From contig JBBUEO010000029.1 in assembly GCA_038056915.1 (NCBI GenBank), forward strand, positions 1-24,178: a stretch of DNA of 24,178 bases, in the 5' to 3' direction. Under the pieces are notes generated by a model. That model worked only from the letters and a program-made list of their open reading frames with translations. It searched no databases and was not told the DNA's origin. The position numbers and the translations under genes are program-made. The stretch is from JBBUEO01 sp038056915 (GTDB taxonomy: Bacteria; Patescibacteriota; UBA1384; UBA12157; JAENIV01). This document shows positions 1 to 6,560 of this stretch, piece by piece. Each line of letters opens with the position of its first letter. Positions within the stretch are counted from its first letter, which is position 1.

Positions 1-55
1 TGTCCGCAAAGGCATTGATGAAGCTAAAAAAATAATCAAAGAACCGTTAAAATAA
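1..55 (+). CDS. C-terminal end of an upstream gene (partial)
   Basis: An open frame enters from the left edge and stops with TAA at 53-55. It encodes about 17 residues, a charged helix-like tail (RKGIDEAKKIIKEPLK). It is followed within a few bases by a perfect 9-bp hairpin, as expected at a gene end. The product cannot be identified from this tail. Confidence 0.5.
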   Translation, partial: VRKGIDEAKKIIKEPLK

Positions 56-58
56 ACT

Positions 59-80
59 ACTCTGCGGCAAGCCGCAGAGT
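59..80 (+). terminator. Hairpin after the upstream gene, possible terminator
   Basis: The perfect 9-bp stem ACTCTGCGG/CCGCAGAGT has a CAAG tetraloop and starts four bases after the upstream stop codon. A second short hairpin (TTCCC/GGGAA) follows directly. The T-run downstream is poor, so termination is plausible but not certain; it could instead be a palindromic repeat. Confidence 0.45.
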
Positions 81-110
81 ATTCCCTCCGGGAAAAGTTT
101 GTTTTCAAAT

Positions 111-185
111 AGGCTTCATCCCTGTGGCTTGTGGTTCGACTTCACTCACCACGAGCCTGTCGAGTGGCCACAGGGTATTCAGCCT
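111..185. repeat. Nested palindromic (REP-like) element
   Basis: Outer arms AGGCT/AGCCT (111-115 and 181-185) and CCCTGTGGC/GCCACAGGG (120-128 and 167-175) enclose an inner hairpin GTGGT/ACCAC (131-135 and 148-152). The core carries TTCGACTTCACTC and CTGTCGAG. This style resembles intergenic palindromic repeats common in bacterial genomes. No coding potential is seen. Confidence 0.5.
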
Positions 186-207
186 CTTGAAAATAATTCT
201 GGCGGCC

Positions 208-236
208 TTGACATTGGGGTTAAACTGTGCTATAAT
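208..236 (+). promoter_or_regulatory. Perfect consensus sigma-70 promoter
   Basis: TTGACA at 208-213 and TATAAT at 231-236 are separated by exactly 17 bp, a full consensus match. Transcription should start near 243. No open reading frame of useful length follows before about 410, so the promoter most likely drives a structured RNA. Confidence 0.8.
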
Positions 237-242
237 GAATAA

Positions 243-412
243 ACTTAAGAGTTAGATACGTACTAAATTTTAAGTAATGCTCGTTGCCGAGACTACCACA
301 TTCTCTAATACTTTCCTAATTTCGTCGGCATTACTATTCCGACTGGAAGTCAACTTAACTGAATGCTCGGCAATGGGCGATTCTACCTCGACCAACTTAC
401 ACCGGTCGTTTT
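243..412 (+). ncRNA. Candidate structured non-coding RNA
   Basis: This stretch follows the perfect promoter at 208-236 and lacks a coding frame. A 13-bp uninterrupted stem pairs 279-291 with 366-378 (two G-U pairs). Inside it lies a hairpin GTCGG/CCGAC (324-328 with 339-343). An alternative pairing joins AGTAATGC (273-280) with GCATTACT (328-335). A weak terminator-like stem CGACC/GGTCG (389-393 with 404-408) is followed by TTTT. I do not recognise the family: it lacks RNase P, SRP and tmRNA hallmarks. A 6S-like RNA is possible but unproven. Confidence 0.5.
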
Positions 413-555
413 GTGGTATGATTAAAATATGAATTGAAAAAAATAAAAATTGGAAGATTTATAAATATTATCTTTTTATGAACTACATTGTCACGATAAT
501 TTAAGAGTACGCAGGTCTATTTTCCTCCTGATATTAAATAAATATTCTCTAGACG

Positions 556-579
556 ATATTCTATTGTTCTATAGAATAT
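556..579. promoter_or_regulatory. Palindromic operator upstream of the ArsR-type gene
   Basis: Perfect 9-bp arms ATATTCTAT (556-564) and ATAGAATAT (571-579) are separated by 6 bp. The right arm runs into the -35 box of the promoter for the winged-helix gene at 614, a position suited to autorepression. A related palindrome followed by the same flank occurs at 3432-3469. Binding by the product of 614-904 is an inference. Confidence 0.5.
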
Positions 580-607
580 TGGAATATCATCACAAAATAT
601 ATATAAT
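579..607 (+). promoter_or_regulatory. Promoter of the ArsR-type gene, near-leaderless
   Basis: TTGGAA (579-584) and TATAAT (602-607) are separated by 17 bp. The -10 box ends only six bases before the ATG at 614, so the transcript would start at or next to the start codon. No Shine-Dalgarno is present, consistent with leaderless initiation. Confidence 0.6.
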
Positions 608-613
608 AAAATT

Positions 614-904
614 ATGAAAAATAAATCGTTTGAAGAGAAGATTATTAATCGGGCGGAGAGAGTTTTCAAAGGTGGGGCAAATAAAAATCGCCTGAGGATT
701 TTGGATTATCTAAATCGTGAAGATAATACCAGTGTCTGGATGATAAGCCAAAATCTTAATCTCGATTTTCGCAATACTTCTCAACATCTTCAAAGATTGG
801 AAAAAGCAGGGTTGGTCAACAAACATCATCAAGGGCAAAGCGTTTATCATCAAATTACCCCTTTTGGTCAGAAATTGCTCGAATTTATGAGAAATCTAAA
901 GTAA
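614..904 (+). CDS. ArsR-type winged-helix transcriptional regulator
   Basis: This 96-residue protein has the layout of a single-domain ArsR/MarR-like winged helix. A first helix (residues about 7-18) precedes 'NRLRILDYLNRED', the helix-turn-helix covers about residues 38-62 ('SVWMISQNLNL' then 'NTSQHLQRLEKAGLV'), and the wing 'HHQGQSVYHQI' follows. It contains no cysteine, so the classical ArsR metal site is absent and the signal is unknown. The gene lies 9 bp before recJ and is probably co-transcribed with it. The palindrome at 556-579 overlapping its promoter suggests autoregulation. Start choice rests on the promoter position, because no ribosome binding site is visible. Confidence 0.8.
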   Translation: MKNKSFEEKIINRAERVFKGGANKNRLRILDYLNREDNTSVWMISQNLNLDFRNTSQHLQRLEKAGLVNKHHQGQSVYHQITPFGQKLLEFMRNLK

Positions 905-913
905 GATGTAAGT

Positions 914-2557
914 ATGACTAAGCGATGGATTATTCTGCCAAAAAAATCAAACGATATTACAGAGCAGCTTCTTTTAAACCGAAAAATCTCGAAAAATCAG
1001 TGGTCGTCTTTTTTAAAGCCGGATTTTGAGGGGGATCTTTTTGATCCCTTTTTAATGAAGGGGATGAAAAAAGCCGCCGAAAGAATATATAAGGCAATTA
1101 AAAATAAAGAAATTATTGGCATTTTCGGTGATTACGACGCAGACGGCATTCCGGGAACAGCTCTGTTGTATGAACTATTTTGTTTTTTGGATCTTGATTC
1201 TAAAATATTTATTCCAACCCGTGAAGAAGGCTACGGACTAAACCGAAGGGGGATTGATCTTTTTATAAATCAAAAAGCAAAATTATTAATTACAGTTGAT
1301 CTGGGCGTCCGAAATATTTCGGAAATTTCATATGCTCAAAAAATGGGTTTAGATGTGATTGTTTTAGATCATCATGAAACGGAAAAAAAGCTGCCAGAGG
1401 CGATTGTCATTGATCCCAAACAAAAAGGAGAAAAATATCCTTTCCGGGAGCTTGCCGCCACTGGGATTGTCTTTAAATTAATTCAGGGATTAGGAAAAAA
1501 AATCCCTAAAATCAGTCTTAATTATTTAAAATGGTCTTTGGATCTAGTGGCAATTTCGACAATTTGTGATATTGTTCCTTTAATTTCTGAAAATCGAATT
1601 TTTGCCAAATTTGGCTTGATTGTTTTACAAAAAACCAAACGTGTAGGTTTGCAAAAACTTTATCAGCAAGCGGCTATTCGACCGGAAAATATTGACACTT
1701 ATTCAGTCGGTTTCCAAATCGGTCCTCGTCTCAACGCCCCGGGAAGAATGGACCACGCTAACGAAAGTTTCTATTTGTTAGTTTCAAAAAAATCTGATGA
1801 AGCCGTTAAACTTGCTCAAAGGTTAGATTCAATTAATCGCCAGCGGCAAAATGAATTAGAGCGGGTTTTAAAAGAAGCGCGGGAAAAAGTAAATCTTAAA
1901 AAGCTTCATCACAAAAAGGTAATCTTAGTTTCCGGCAAAGCATGGCCGCAGGGAATTGTTGGTTTAGTGGCGGGAAAACTAATGGAAGAATTCGCCCGGC
2001 CGGTGATCGTCTGCGAAGAAAAAAAAGAGGGACTTCGCGGGTCGGCTCGATCAATTGATGCTTATAATATTGTTGAAGCCTTAGAAGAATCAAAAGAATT
2101 TTTAACTCGATTTGGCGGTCATAAAAAAGCCGCCGGCCTTTCTTTAGAAATAGCCCATATTTCAAATTTGTATGATAAGCTTTTAGAAATCGCCGAAAGC
2201 AAATTAAAAAATGAGGATTTAATCCCCAAAATTTCCGTTGATTTTAAACTAAAATCCGAAGATATAAATTTAGAACTTTTAGAAAAAATCCGCCAATTTG
2301 AGCCCTTTGGTTTGGGAAATCCGCGGCCGGTATTTTTGGTCGAAAAAGCAGCAATTTCTCAATTAAGGACAGTCGGTAAAAAAAATAATCATCTTAAATT
2401 CAAAGCCGAAGGGATTGAGGCGATTGGCTTTGATTTGGGCGACTGGAAAAGCAAGCTTTCCGATGGCGATAAAATCGATTTAGTTTTCACTTTAGACGAG
2501 GATAATTGGGATGGCACTTCCAAAGTCCAGCTTAAGGTTTTGGATATAAAAAAATAA
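914..2557 (+). CDS. recJ: Single-stranded-DNA-specific exonuclease RecJ
   Basis: RecJ degrades single-stranded DNA 5' to 3' in recombination and mismatch repair. The 547-residue product has a normal RecJ length. DHH phosphoesterase motifs are complete: 'GDYDADG' (72-78), 'VDLG' (128-131) and 'LDHHE' with D152-H153-H154. The DHHA1 part shows 'GPRLNAPGR' (270-278), 'RGSARS' and 'RFGGHKKAAG' with GGH at 401-403. The C-terminal OB-like region has 'FEPFGLGNPRPVF'. The catalytic metal ligands therefore look intact. The gene starts 9 bp after the winged-helix regulator, without a clear Shine-Dalgarno, and is followed 22 bp later by a hypothetical gene with a good ribosome site, suggesting a three-gene operon. 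Confidence 0.95.
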   Translation: MTKRWIILPKKSNDITEQLLLNRKISKNQWSSFLKPDFEGDLFDPFLMKGMKKAAERIYKAIKNKEIIGIFGDYDADGIPGTALLYELFCFLDLDSKIFIPTREEGYGLNRRGIDLFINQKAKLLITVDLGVRNISEISYAQKMGLDVIVLDHHETEKKLPEAIVIDPKQKGEKYPFRELAATGIVFKLIQGLGKKIPKISLNYLKWSLDLVAISTICDIVPLISENRIFAKFGLIVLQKTKRVGLQKLYQQAAIRPENIDTYSVGFQIGPRLNAPGRMDHANESFYLLVSKKSDEAVKLAQRLDSINRQRQNELERVLKEAREKVNLKKLHHKKVILVSGKAWPQGIVGLVAGKLMEEFARPVIVCEEKKEGLRGSARSIDAYNIVEALEESKEFLTRFGGHKKAAGLSLEIAHISNLYDKLLEIAESKLKNEDLIPKISVDFKLKSEDINLELLEKIRQFEPFGLGNPRPVFLVEKAAISQLRTVGKKNNHLKFKAEGIEAIGFDLGDWKSKLSDGDKIDLVFTLDEDNWDGTSKVQLKVLDIKK

Positions 2558-2579
2558 AATATTAAATAAAAGGAGTATG

Positions 2580-3403
2580 ATGCCAGAAGTATTAACCGGC
2601 GATAGCGAGGAAAATATTAATCCTGAAGTGGGAGAGCCTCAATCAGAGGTAGTTAAAAGCCCATTTAAAAAACTTATTCGCGCCCAACAAGCCGGTGATT
2701 GTTTTTTTGCTCCCGAGACTTTAGTCCAAGACCGGCAATCTGGAGAATTTGGTTTAGTCAAAAGTTTAAGAAAAGTCCATGATCCGGCTTACAATATGCA
2801 AAGAAAAACCATTACGGAATTGACAGTTGATTACGCTGGCACTGGTCAGCGAGTAGTGATTGCTGGTGAGACTATACCAATATATTACTATAATAATCCT
2901 TCAGAGCGAGAGCGTCTAAAATACCCGCCGTTAGAAATTCCAGAAGAATACCAAAAATACACTGAAATTTCTGTAGGTGAGGAAAAATTTAAATTAGGCG
3001 AGTTAGTAACTATCAATGGAGTCTTGGCTCGAATTGCGATAATAAATCCTGACAAAAATAAAGTTGGAGCAATTATCACCCTAAAAGAATGGGCGAAACA
3101 ACAAAGGCANNNNNNNNNNNNNNNNNNNNNNNNNNNNNNNNNNNNNNNNNNNNNNNNNNNNNNNNNNNNNNNNNNNNNNNNNNNNNNNNNNNNNNNNNNN
3201 NNNNNNNNNAAAATAAAGTTGGAGCAATTATCACCCTAAAAGAATGGGCGAAACAACAAAGGCACACTGGCTACCGGAAAATGTATGAAGTCTCACCTGA
3301 AAATCTTACAAAAATCGTCCGTAAACCCGATGGCACTATCCAAGGTCAGCCACGGCCCTTTGCCATCGAACGAACTGAAAAAGGATTTAAAGTAGTCGAG
3401 TGA
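2580..3403 (+). CDS. Hypothetical protein, interrupted by a scaffold gap
   Basis: I do not recognise the family. The frame starts at 2577 or 2580; 2580 is preferred because GGAG at 2572-2575 is too close to the first ATG. After removing the 100-N gap and one copy of the duplicated flank (see 3055-3264) a single frame remains, 222 residues from the second ATG, ending TGA at 3401-3403. The acidic N-terminus is followed by a region with two similar beta-type motifs, 'SGEFGLVKSL' and 'FKLGELVTINGVLARI', that could be small SH3/KOW-like barrels. The C-terminus is basic. No membrane segment or signal peptide is seen. It follows recJ closely and may share its transcript. Confidence 0.65.
3055..3264. 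other. Scaffold gap with duplicated 55-bp contig ends
   Basis: Exactly 100 N occupy 3110-3209. The 55 bases before it (3055-3109) are identical to the 55 bases after it (3210-3264). Deleting the N run plus one copy joins the frame 2580-3109 to 3265-3403 without a shift. A 55-bp overlap is what two contigs from a k=55 de Bruijn assembly would share, so the duplication is best read as an assembly artefact and not a biological repeat. Confidence 0.9.
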
Positions 3404-3431
3404 AGTTCCCTTTTTCATACAAACTAATTAC

Positions 3432-3469
3432 ATATTCTGCAGAATATTGGAATAGTTTGGTAAAATATA
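3432..3469 (+). promoter_or_regulatory. Second copy of the palindromic operator motif
   Basis: A perfect 16-bp palindrome ATATTCTGCAGAATAT (3432-3447) overlaps AGAATATTGGAATA (3441-3454), which is identical to 573-586. In both copies seven variable bases follow and then AAAATATA (3462-3469 versus 594-601), in the same register. Unlike the first copy, no TATAAT follows 17 bp after TTGGAA. It stands 29 bp after the hypothetical gene's stop, with no gene starting just downstream on the plus strand. Confidence 0.5.
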
Positions 3470-3490
3470 GATCAATCTAGTAAACGGTTG

Positions 3491-3512
3491 GATGGCTCAA
3501 CACTTGAGCCAT
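3491..3512 (+). repeat. GGCTCA/TGAGCC hairpin, copy A
   Basis: The stem ATGGCTCAA/TTGAGCCAT (3492-3500 with 3504-3512) resembles a hairpin at 16028-16051. The stem base pair next to GGCTCA changes from T-A here to C-G there, a compensatory change that argues for RNA structure. The rest of 3404-3620 is AT-rich with no gene that I can see. Confidence 0.45.
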
Positions 3513-3620
3513 TAAATAGATAATAGTACTTTTCCGACTCGAGTGGTAAATGTTATATAAGGTAGACTGATTTAATATGTTTTAATATGGATAGATAATA
3601 TAGAAGGGATGAATCGGTAG

Positions 3621-3657
3621 TAAAAAAGAAGAGACCCTGGCGCGCGGCCGGGGTCTC
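3621..3657 (-). terminator. Intrinsic terminator of the pseudopilin-like gene
   Basis: Read on the minus strand, GAGACCCCGGC/GCCAGGGTCTC forms an 11-bp stem (one G-U pair) with a CGCGC loop, followed by TTCTTTTTTA. This is a textbook rho-independent terminator about 65 bp past the stop of the gene at 3721-4152. Confidence 0.85.
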
Positions 3658-3720
3658 GGGCTCGTACCGTTATCGCCGTATGTGGCGAAGGATGAAGTTA
3701 ATGGAGAGGGGAGATGATGC

Positions 3721-4152
3721 TCACCAGTCGGCGTAGTTGGTGTCGTCTATGGCGCGTCCTGAAGCAGTAGTGCGTACTTTCGGGTGGAATTCGTAGAACC
3801 AGTCTTCGCCTTCGACATTGCCGCCGGTTATTGGATTGATGGGGATCTCCTTGAGGTATGGACCTTCGTATTTGAGGGGATCGATGACGACCCTCCGGCC
3901 ATGAGAGCCAACCCCTGAAACCGGCGGCTCGGAAAGGGGATTAGTCAGATCATTGAGCCTGTCCGGCCAGCAGCCGGTGTCCTGGTTGAATGTCTCAAGG
4001 CTGTGGCGAATGGTCTGCAGGGTGGTTTGAAGTGGCGGTTCCGGTTCATACAGTGTCTTTATGCTCCACGTTGATATAGCGATAACGGCCACAATCGCGA
4101 TGACGGTGATGACAACCAATGCGTCAATCACCTTGATGCCCTTCGGGAACAT
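3721..4152 (-). CDS. GspG-like type II pseudopilin / type IV pilin-like protein
   Basis: The 143-residue product begins 'MFPKG' followed by a hydrophobic stretch 'IKVIDALVVITVIAIVAVIA', the layout of a class III prepilin signal cleaved after Gly5. The usual Glu at mature position 5 is Asp here, and mature position 1 is Ile instead of Phe. The C-terminal part has the GspG-type pattern 'DPLKYEGPYLKEIPINPITG' (split here for reading: DPLKYEGPYLKE, then IPINPITG). The gene stands alone, with its own consensus promoter (4193-4221), a strong GGAGGTG ribosome site eight bases before ATG, and a terminator. Codons are visibly richer in G and C at third positions than in radA or recJ, which suggests recent acquisition or separate selection. 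Membrane insertion and assembly machinery are encoded elsewhere, if at all. Confidence 0.75.
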   Translation of the reverse strand: MFPKGIKVIDALVVITVIAIVAVIAISTWSIKTLYEPEPPLQTTLQTIRHSLETFNQDTGCWPDRLNDLTNPLSEPPVSGVGSHGRRVVIDPLKYEGPYLKEIPINPITGGNVEGEDWFYEFHPKVRTTASGRAIDDTNYADW

Positions 4153-4192
4153 TAGGGTTACACCTCCGGCGATGGATTTCCAAACTATTTAT

Positions 4193-4221
4193 ATTTTAGC
4201 TAAAAAGTGCTCTTATGTCAA
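4193..4221 (-). promoter_or_regulatory. Promoter of the pseudopilin-like gene
   Basis: On the minus strand TTGACA (4216-4221) and TAAAAT (4193-4198) are separated by 17 bp. Start of transcription should lie near 4186, about 34 bases before the ATG at 4152. Confidence 0.75.
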
Positions 4222-4225
4222 GAAT

Positions 4226-4254
4226 TTGAGTTCTTTTTTATTATCCTGTATACT
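4226..4254 (+). promoter_or_regulatory. Promoter of radA
   Basis: TTGAGT (4226-4231) and TATACT (4249-4254) are separated by 17 bp. Its -35 box lies only four bases from the -35 box of the divergent minus-strand promoter, so the two promoters are back to back and may compete for polymerase. Confidence 0.7.
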
Positions 4255-4275
4255 CAAAGAGCAGGATTTATCAAT

Positions 4276-5565
4276 ATGGCCAAACACGAAGTTATTTTTG
4301 TTTGTTCTAATTGCGGGGAAGAATATTTGAAGTGGGAGGGGAAGTGTTCGAATTGCGGCCAGTGGAACACTTTAAAAGAATTTAAAAAACCGCAAGCCAG
4401 ATTTTCAGGAAGAGACCGAATTTCCGCCGAGCCGATAGAATTAAGTAAAATTTCTACTCGAAATTTTAAGCGTCTTTCAACGCAAATTTCTGAATTTGAT
4501 CGGGTCTTGGGCGGTGGGATTATTCCAGGCACAATTATTTTATTAGGCGGCGATCCGGGTATCGGCAAGTCAACTTTGCTCTTGCAGCTTGCCGGCAAAA
4601 TAGATAAAGTTTTGTATATTTCCGGCGAGGAATCAGCCGAGCAAATCAAAATCCGTTTTGACCGTTTGGGCCTAACCTCCAAATCTTTAAAAGTTTTGCC
4701 AGAGACAGACCTTGGGGCAATTTTAGAAAAAGTAAAACAAGAACAGCCGGAATTAATTATTGTTGATTCAATTCAAACGATTTATTCCAGCGAATTTCCT
4801 TCAACCCCCGGATCGATTGTTCAAGTTAGAGAGTCAGCATTAATTTTACAGCAATTAGCCAAGACCTCACGCACGCCCGTCATCTTAGTTGGTCATGTCA
4901 CCAAAGAGGGATCAGTTGCCGGTCCCCGGATTTTGGAGCATTTAGTCGATGTGGTTTTATATTTAGAAGGCGAGCGCTTCCACGAAAATCGGATTTTAAG
5001 AGGGGCGAAGAACCGTTTTGGCGCCACCGATGAAATCGGTATTTTTGAGATGACTGAAAAAGGGCTCACCGAAGTAAAAAACCCCTCGAAATTATTTTTA
5101 GCCGAACGACTTAAAAATATTCCCGGGACAATTGTGACAGCCACCGTTGAAGGAACGCGAGCCTTTTTAGTCGAAGTCCAAGCTTTAACTTCCCAGGCGC
5201 TTTTTGGCTATCCTCAACGAAGAGCCTCGGGTTTTGATTTAAATCGGCTACAAATTCTTTTAGCGGTTTTGCAAAAAAGAGCCGGAATTGTTTTAAGCGA
5301 CAAGGATGTTTTTTTAAATATTGTCGGCGGAATAAAAATCAAAGAGCCGGCAATCGATTTAGCCGTCGCCTTGGCAATAGCCGGTGTATATAAAAACAAA
5401 ATAATTAATCCCAAAATTTGCGCTTTCGGCGAAATTGGTTTGTCTGGGGAAATTCGCCAAGTCTCTTCGTATCAAAAAAGAGAGGCGGAGGCAAAGCGGC
5501 TTGGTTTTGAAATTTTTCCCCAAGTAAAAACTTTAGCCGAAGCAATTAGGAGGTATTGTGTTTAA
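4276..5565 (+). CDS. radA: DNA repair protein RadA (Sms)
   Basis: RadA is a RecA-like hexameric ATPase that promotes branch migration in recombination. The 429-residue product has the full family layout: a C4 zinc finger (C10, C13, C24, C27), Walker A 'GGDPGIGKST' (91-100), Walker B 'LIIVDS', the RadA signature KNRFG (245-249), and a C-terminal Lon-protease-like domain. An in-frame ATG upstream at 4207 would add 23 hydrophobic residues and falls upstream of the promoter, so the start at 4276 is preferred; AGGA nine bases before it is a usable ribosome site. It overlaps the next gene by 8 bp, so the two are translationally coupled. Confidence 0.95.
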   Translation: MAKHEVIFVCSNCGEEYLKWEGKCSNCGQWNTLKEFKKPQARFSGRDRISAEPIELSKISTRNFKRLSTQISEFDRVLGGGIIPGTIILLGGDPGIGKSTLLLQLAGKIDKVLYISGEESAEQIKIRFDRLGLTSKSLKVLPETDLGAILEKVKQEQPELIIVDSIQTIYSSEFPSTPGSIVQVRESALILQQLAKTSRTPVILVGHVTKEGSVAGPRILEHLVDVVLYLEGERFHENRILRGAKNRFGATDEIGIFEMTEKGLTEVKNPSKLFLAERLKNIPGTIVTATVEGTRAFLVEVQALTSQALFGYPQRRASGFDLNRLQILLAVLQKRAGIVLSDKDVFLNIVGGIKIKEPAIDLAVALAIAGVYKNKIINPKICAFGEIGLSGEIRQVSSYQKREAEAKRLGFEIFPQVKTLAEAIRRYCV

Positions 5566-6517
5566 TTTTACCGAAATTGAACCATCAAACGTGACGATCT
5601 TTTTTATTGTTTTAGCCATCGCGCTAATTGTTTTATTTTTGACTAGGAAATTATTAAAAATTTCCTTCCCTTATTTCTTTATGGGATTAGTCGGCTTAAT
5701 TTTAGGATTGTTAATTGGCTCGCTGGTAGCAAACCCTTTATCAAAATTACCAGGTCCCTACGGTGTCTGGATGCCAATGATTGCCGATGTTTTTATCACT
5801 GTGGCGATTTTAGATTTATTTATCGCCCAAGCCAAACCTGCTTCAGAATTTTTTCAAAAAGTAACGGCAAGAATTTTAGGCCAAAGACCGGAAAAAACCG
5901 AAAATGCGGTGGTGGTTGACACTTCATCTTTAATTGATGGCCGTTTAGAACAAATTGCTTTAACCGGTTTTATCACCGCAAAAATCCTTATCCCTCAATT
6001 TGTTTTAAATGAGCTTCAAAAAGTTGCCGATTCAGAAGATCCATTAAGGAGAGCTAAAGGCCGCCGGGGCTTGGAATCGCTTGATAGAATGCAGCATAAT
6101 CCTCAAATCCCCTTAGAAATTATTGATGATTTGGATTCTTCCCGCGAGGAGGTTGACTTAAAATTAATTAAAACCGCCAAAAAACGGCGGGCAAAAATTA
6201 TTACTGTTGATTATAATTTAAATCGAGTAGCAAAAATTCAAAAAGTTGAAGTCTTAAATGTCAATGAGTTGGCTGAAAGCCTAAAACCCAATCTCATCCC
6301 GGGTGAAGATCTATTGGTAAAAGTTATTCAAAAAGGAAAAGAAGCCGGTCAGGGAGTTGGCTATTTGCCTGACGGAACGATGATAGTGGTGGAAGGCGGC
6401 GAGAAATTTGTCGGCAAAGAAATAAATTGTGAAGTCGTCCGGATCTACCATACAGTCGCCGGCAAAATGATTTTTGTCCAGCCAAAACCATCAAGTAACC
6501 GGAGGGCCTTTTCTTAA
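5558..6517 (+). CDS. Membrane-anchored PIN/TRAM domain protein (YacL-like)
   Basis: The 319-residue product starts at a GTG with AGGAGG four bases upstream, inside the end of radA. Residues about 12-92 hold three to four hydrophobic segments. A PIN nuclease domain covers about 115-235 with the acidic ligands D121 ('VVVDTSS'), E152 ('LNELQK') and D218 ('TVDYN'). A TRAM RNA-binding domain follows at about 245-308. The order TM-PIN-TRAM is that of Bacillus YacL, which also lies near radA in Firmicutes. Ribonuclease activity is likely by family, but the physiological substrate is unknown. Confidence 0.9.
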   Translation: MFNFTEIEPSNVTIFFIVLAIALIVLFLTRKLLKISFPYFFMGLVGLILGLLIGSLVANPLSKLPGPYGVWMPMIADVFITVAILDLFIAQAKPASEFFQKVTARILGQRPEKTENAVVVDTSSLIDGRLEQIALTGFITAKILIPQFVLNELQKVADSEDPLRRAKGRRGLESLDRMQHNPQIPLEIIDDLDSSREEVDLKLIKTAKKRRAKIITVDYNLNRVAKIQKVEVLNVNELAESLKPNLIPGEDLLVKVIQKGKEAGQGVGYLPDGTMIVVEGGEKFVGKEINCEVVRIYHTVAGKMIFVQPKPSSNRRAFS

Positions 6518-6526
6518 CCTTTCAAT

Positions 6527-6543
6527 CACATACCTGGTATGTG
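6527..6543. terminator. Small hairpin between convergent genes
   Basis: CACATACC/GGTATGTG forms a compact hairpin between the stop codons of the PIN/TRAM gene and the convergent PBP gene. T-runs are weak on both sides, so a bidirectional terminator is only a possibility. Confidence 0.4.
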
Positions 6544-6560
6544 TTTAGGGTTTAATAAAT

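Noticed and set aside
208..430. Identification of the RNA as RNase P, SRP RNA or tmRNA
   Set aside because: Hallmark sequences of these RNAs are not seen, and the length is wrong for RNase P and tmRNA.
3055..3264. A 55-bp direct repeat as biological duplication or CRISPR-like repeat
   Set aside because: It flanks exactly 100 N and its removal restores a reading frame, so contig-end overlap is the simpler explanation.
3432..3469. A dif/Xer recombination site
   Set aside because: The palindrome does not match known dif arms, and the matching copy at 556-601 lies at a promoter, which favours a regulatory reading.
4207..4275. Longer N-terminus for RadA starting at 4207
   Set aside because: It would be upstream of the predicted transcription start and adds hydrophobic residues before the zinc finger, unlike RadA proteins.
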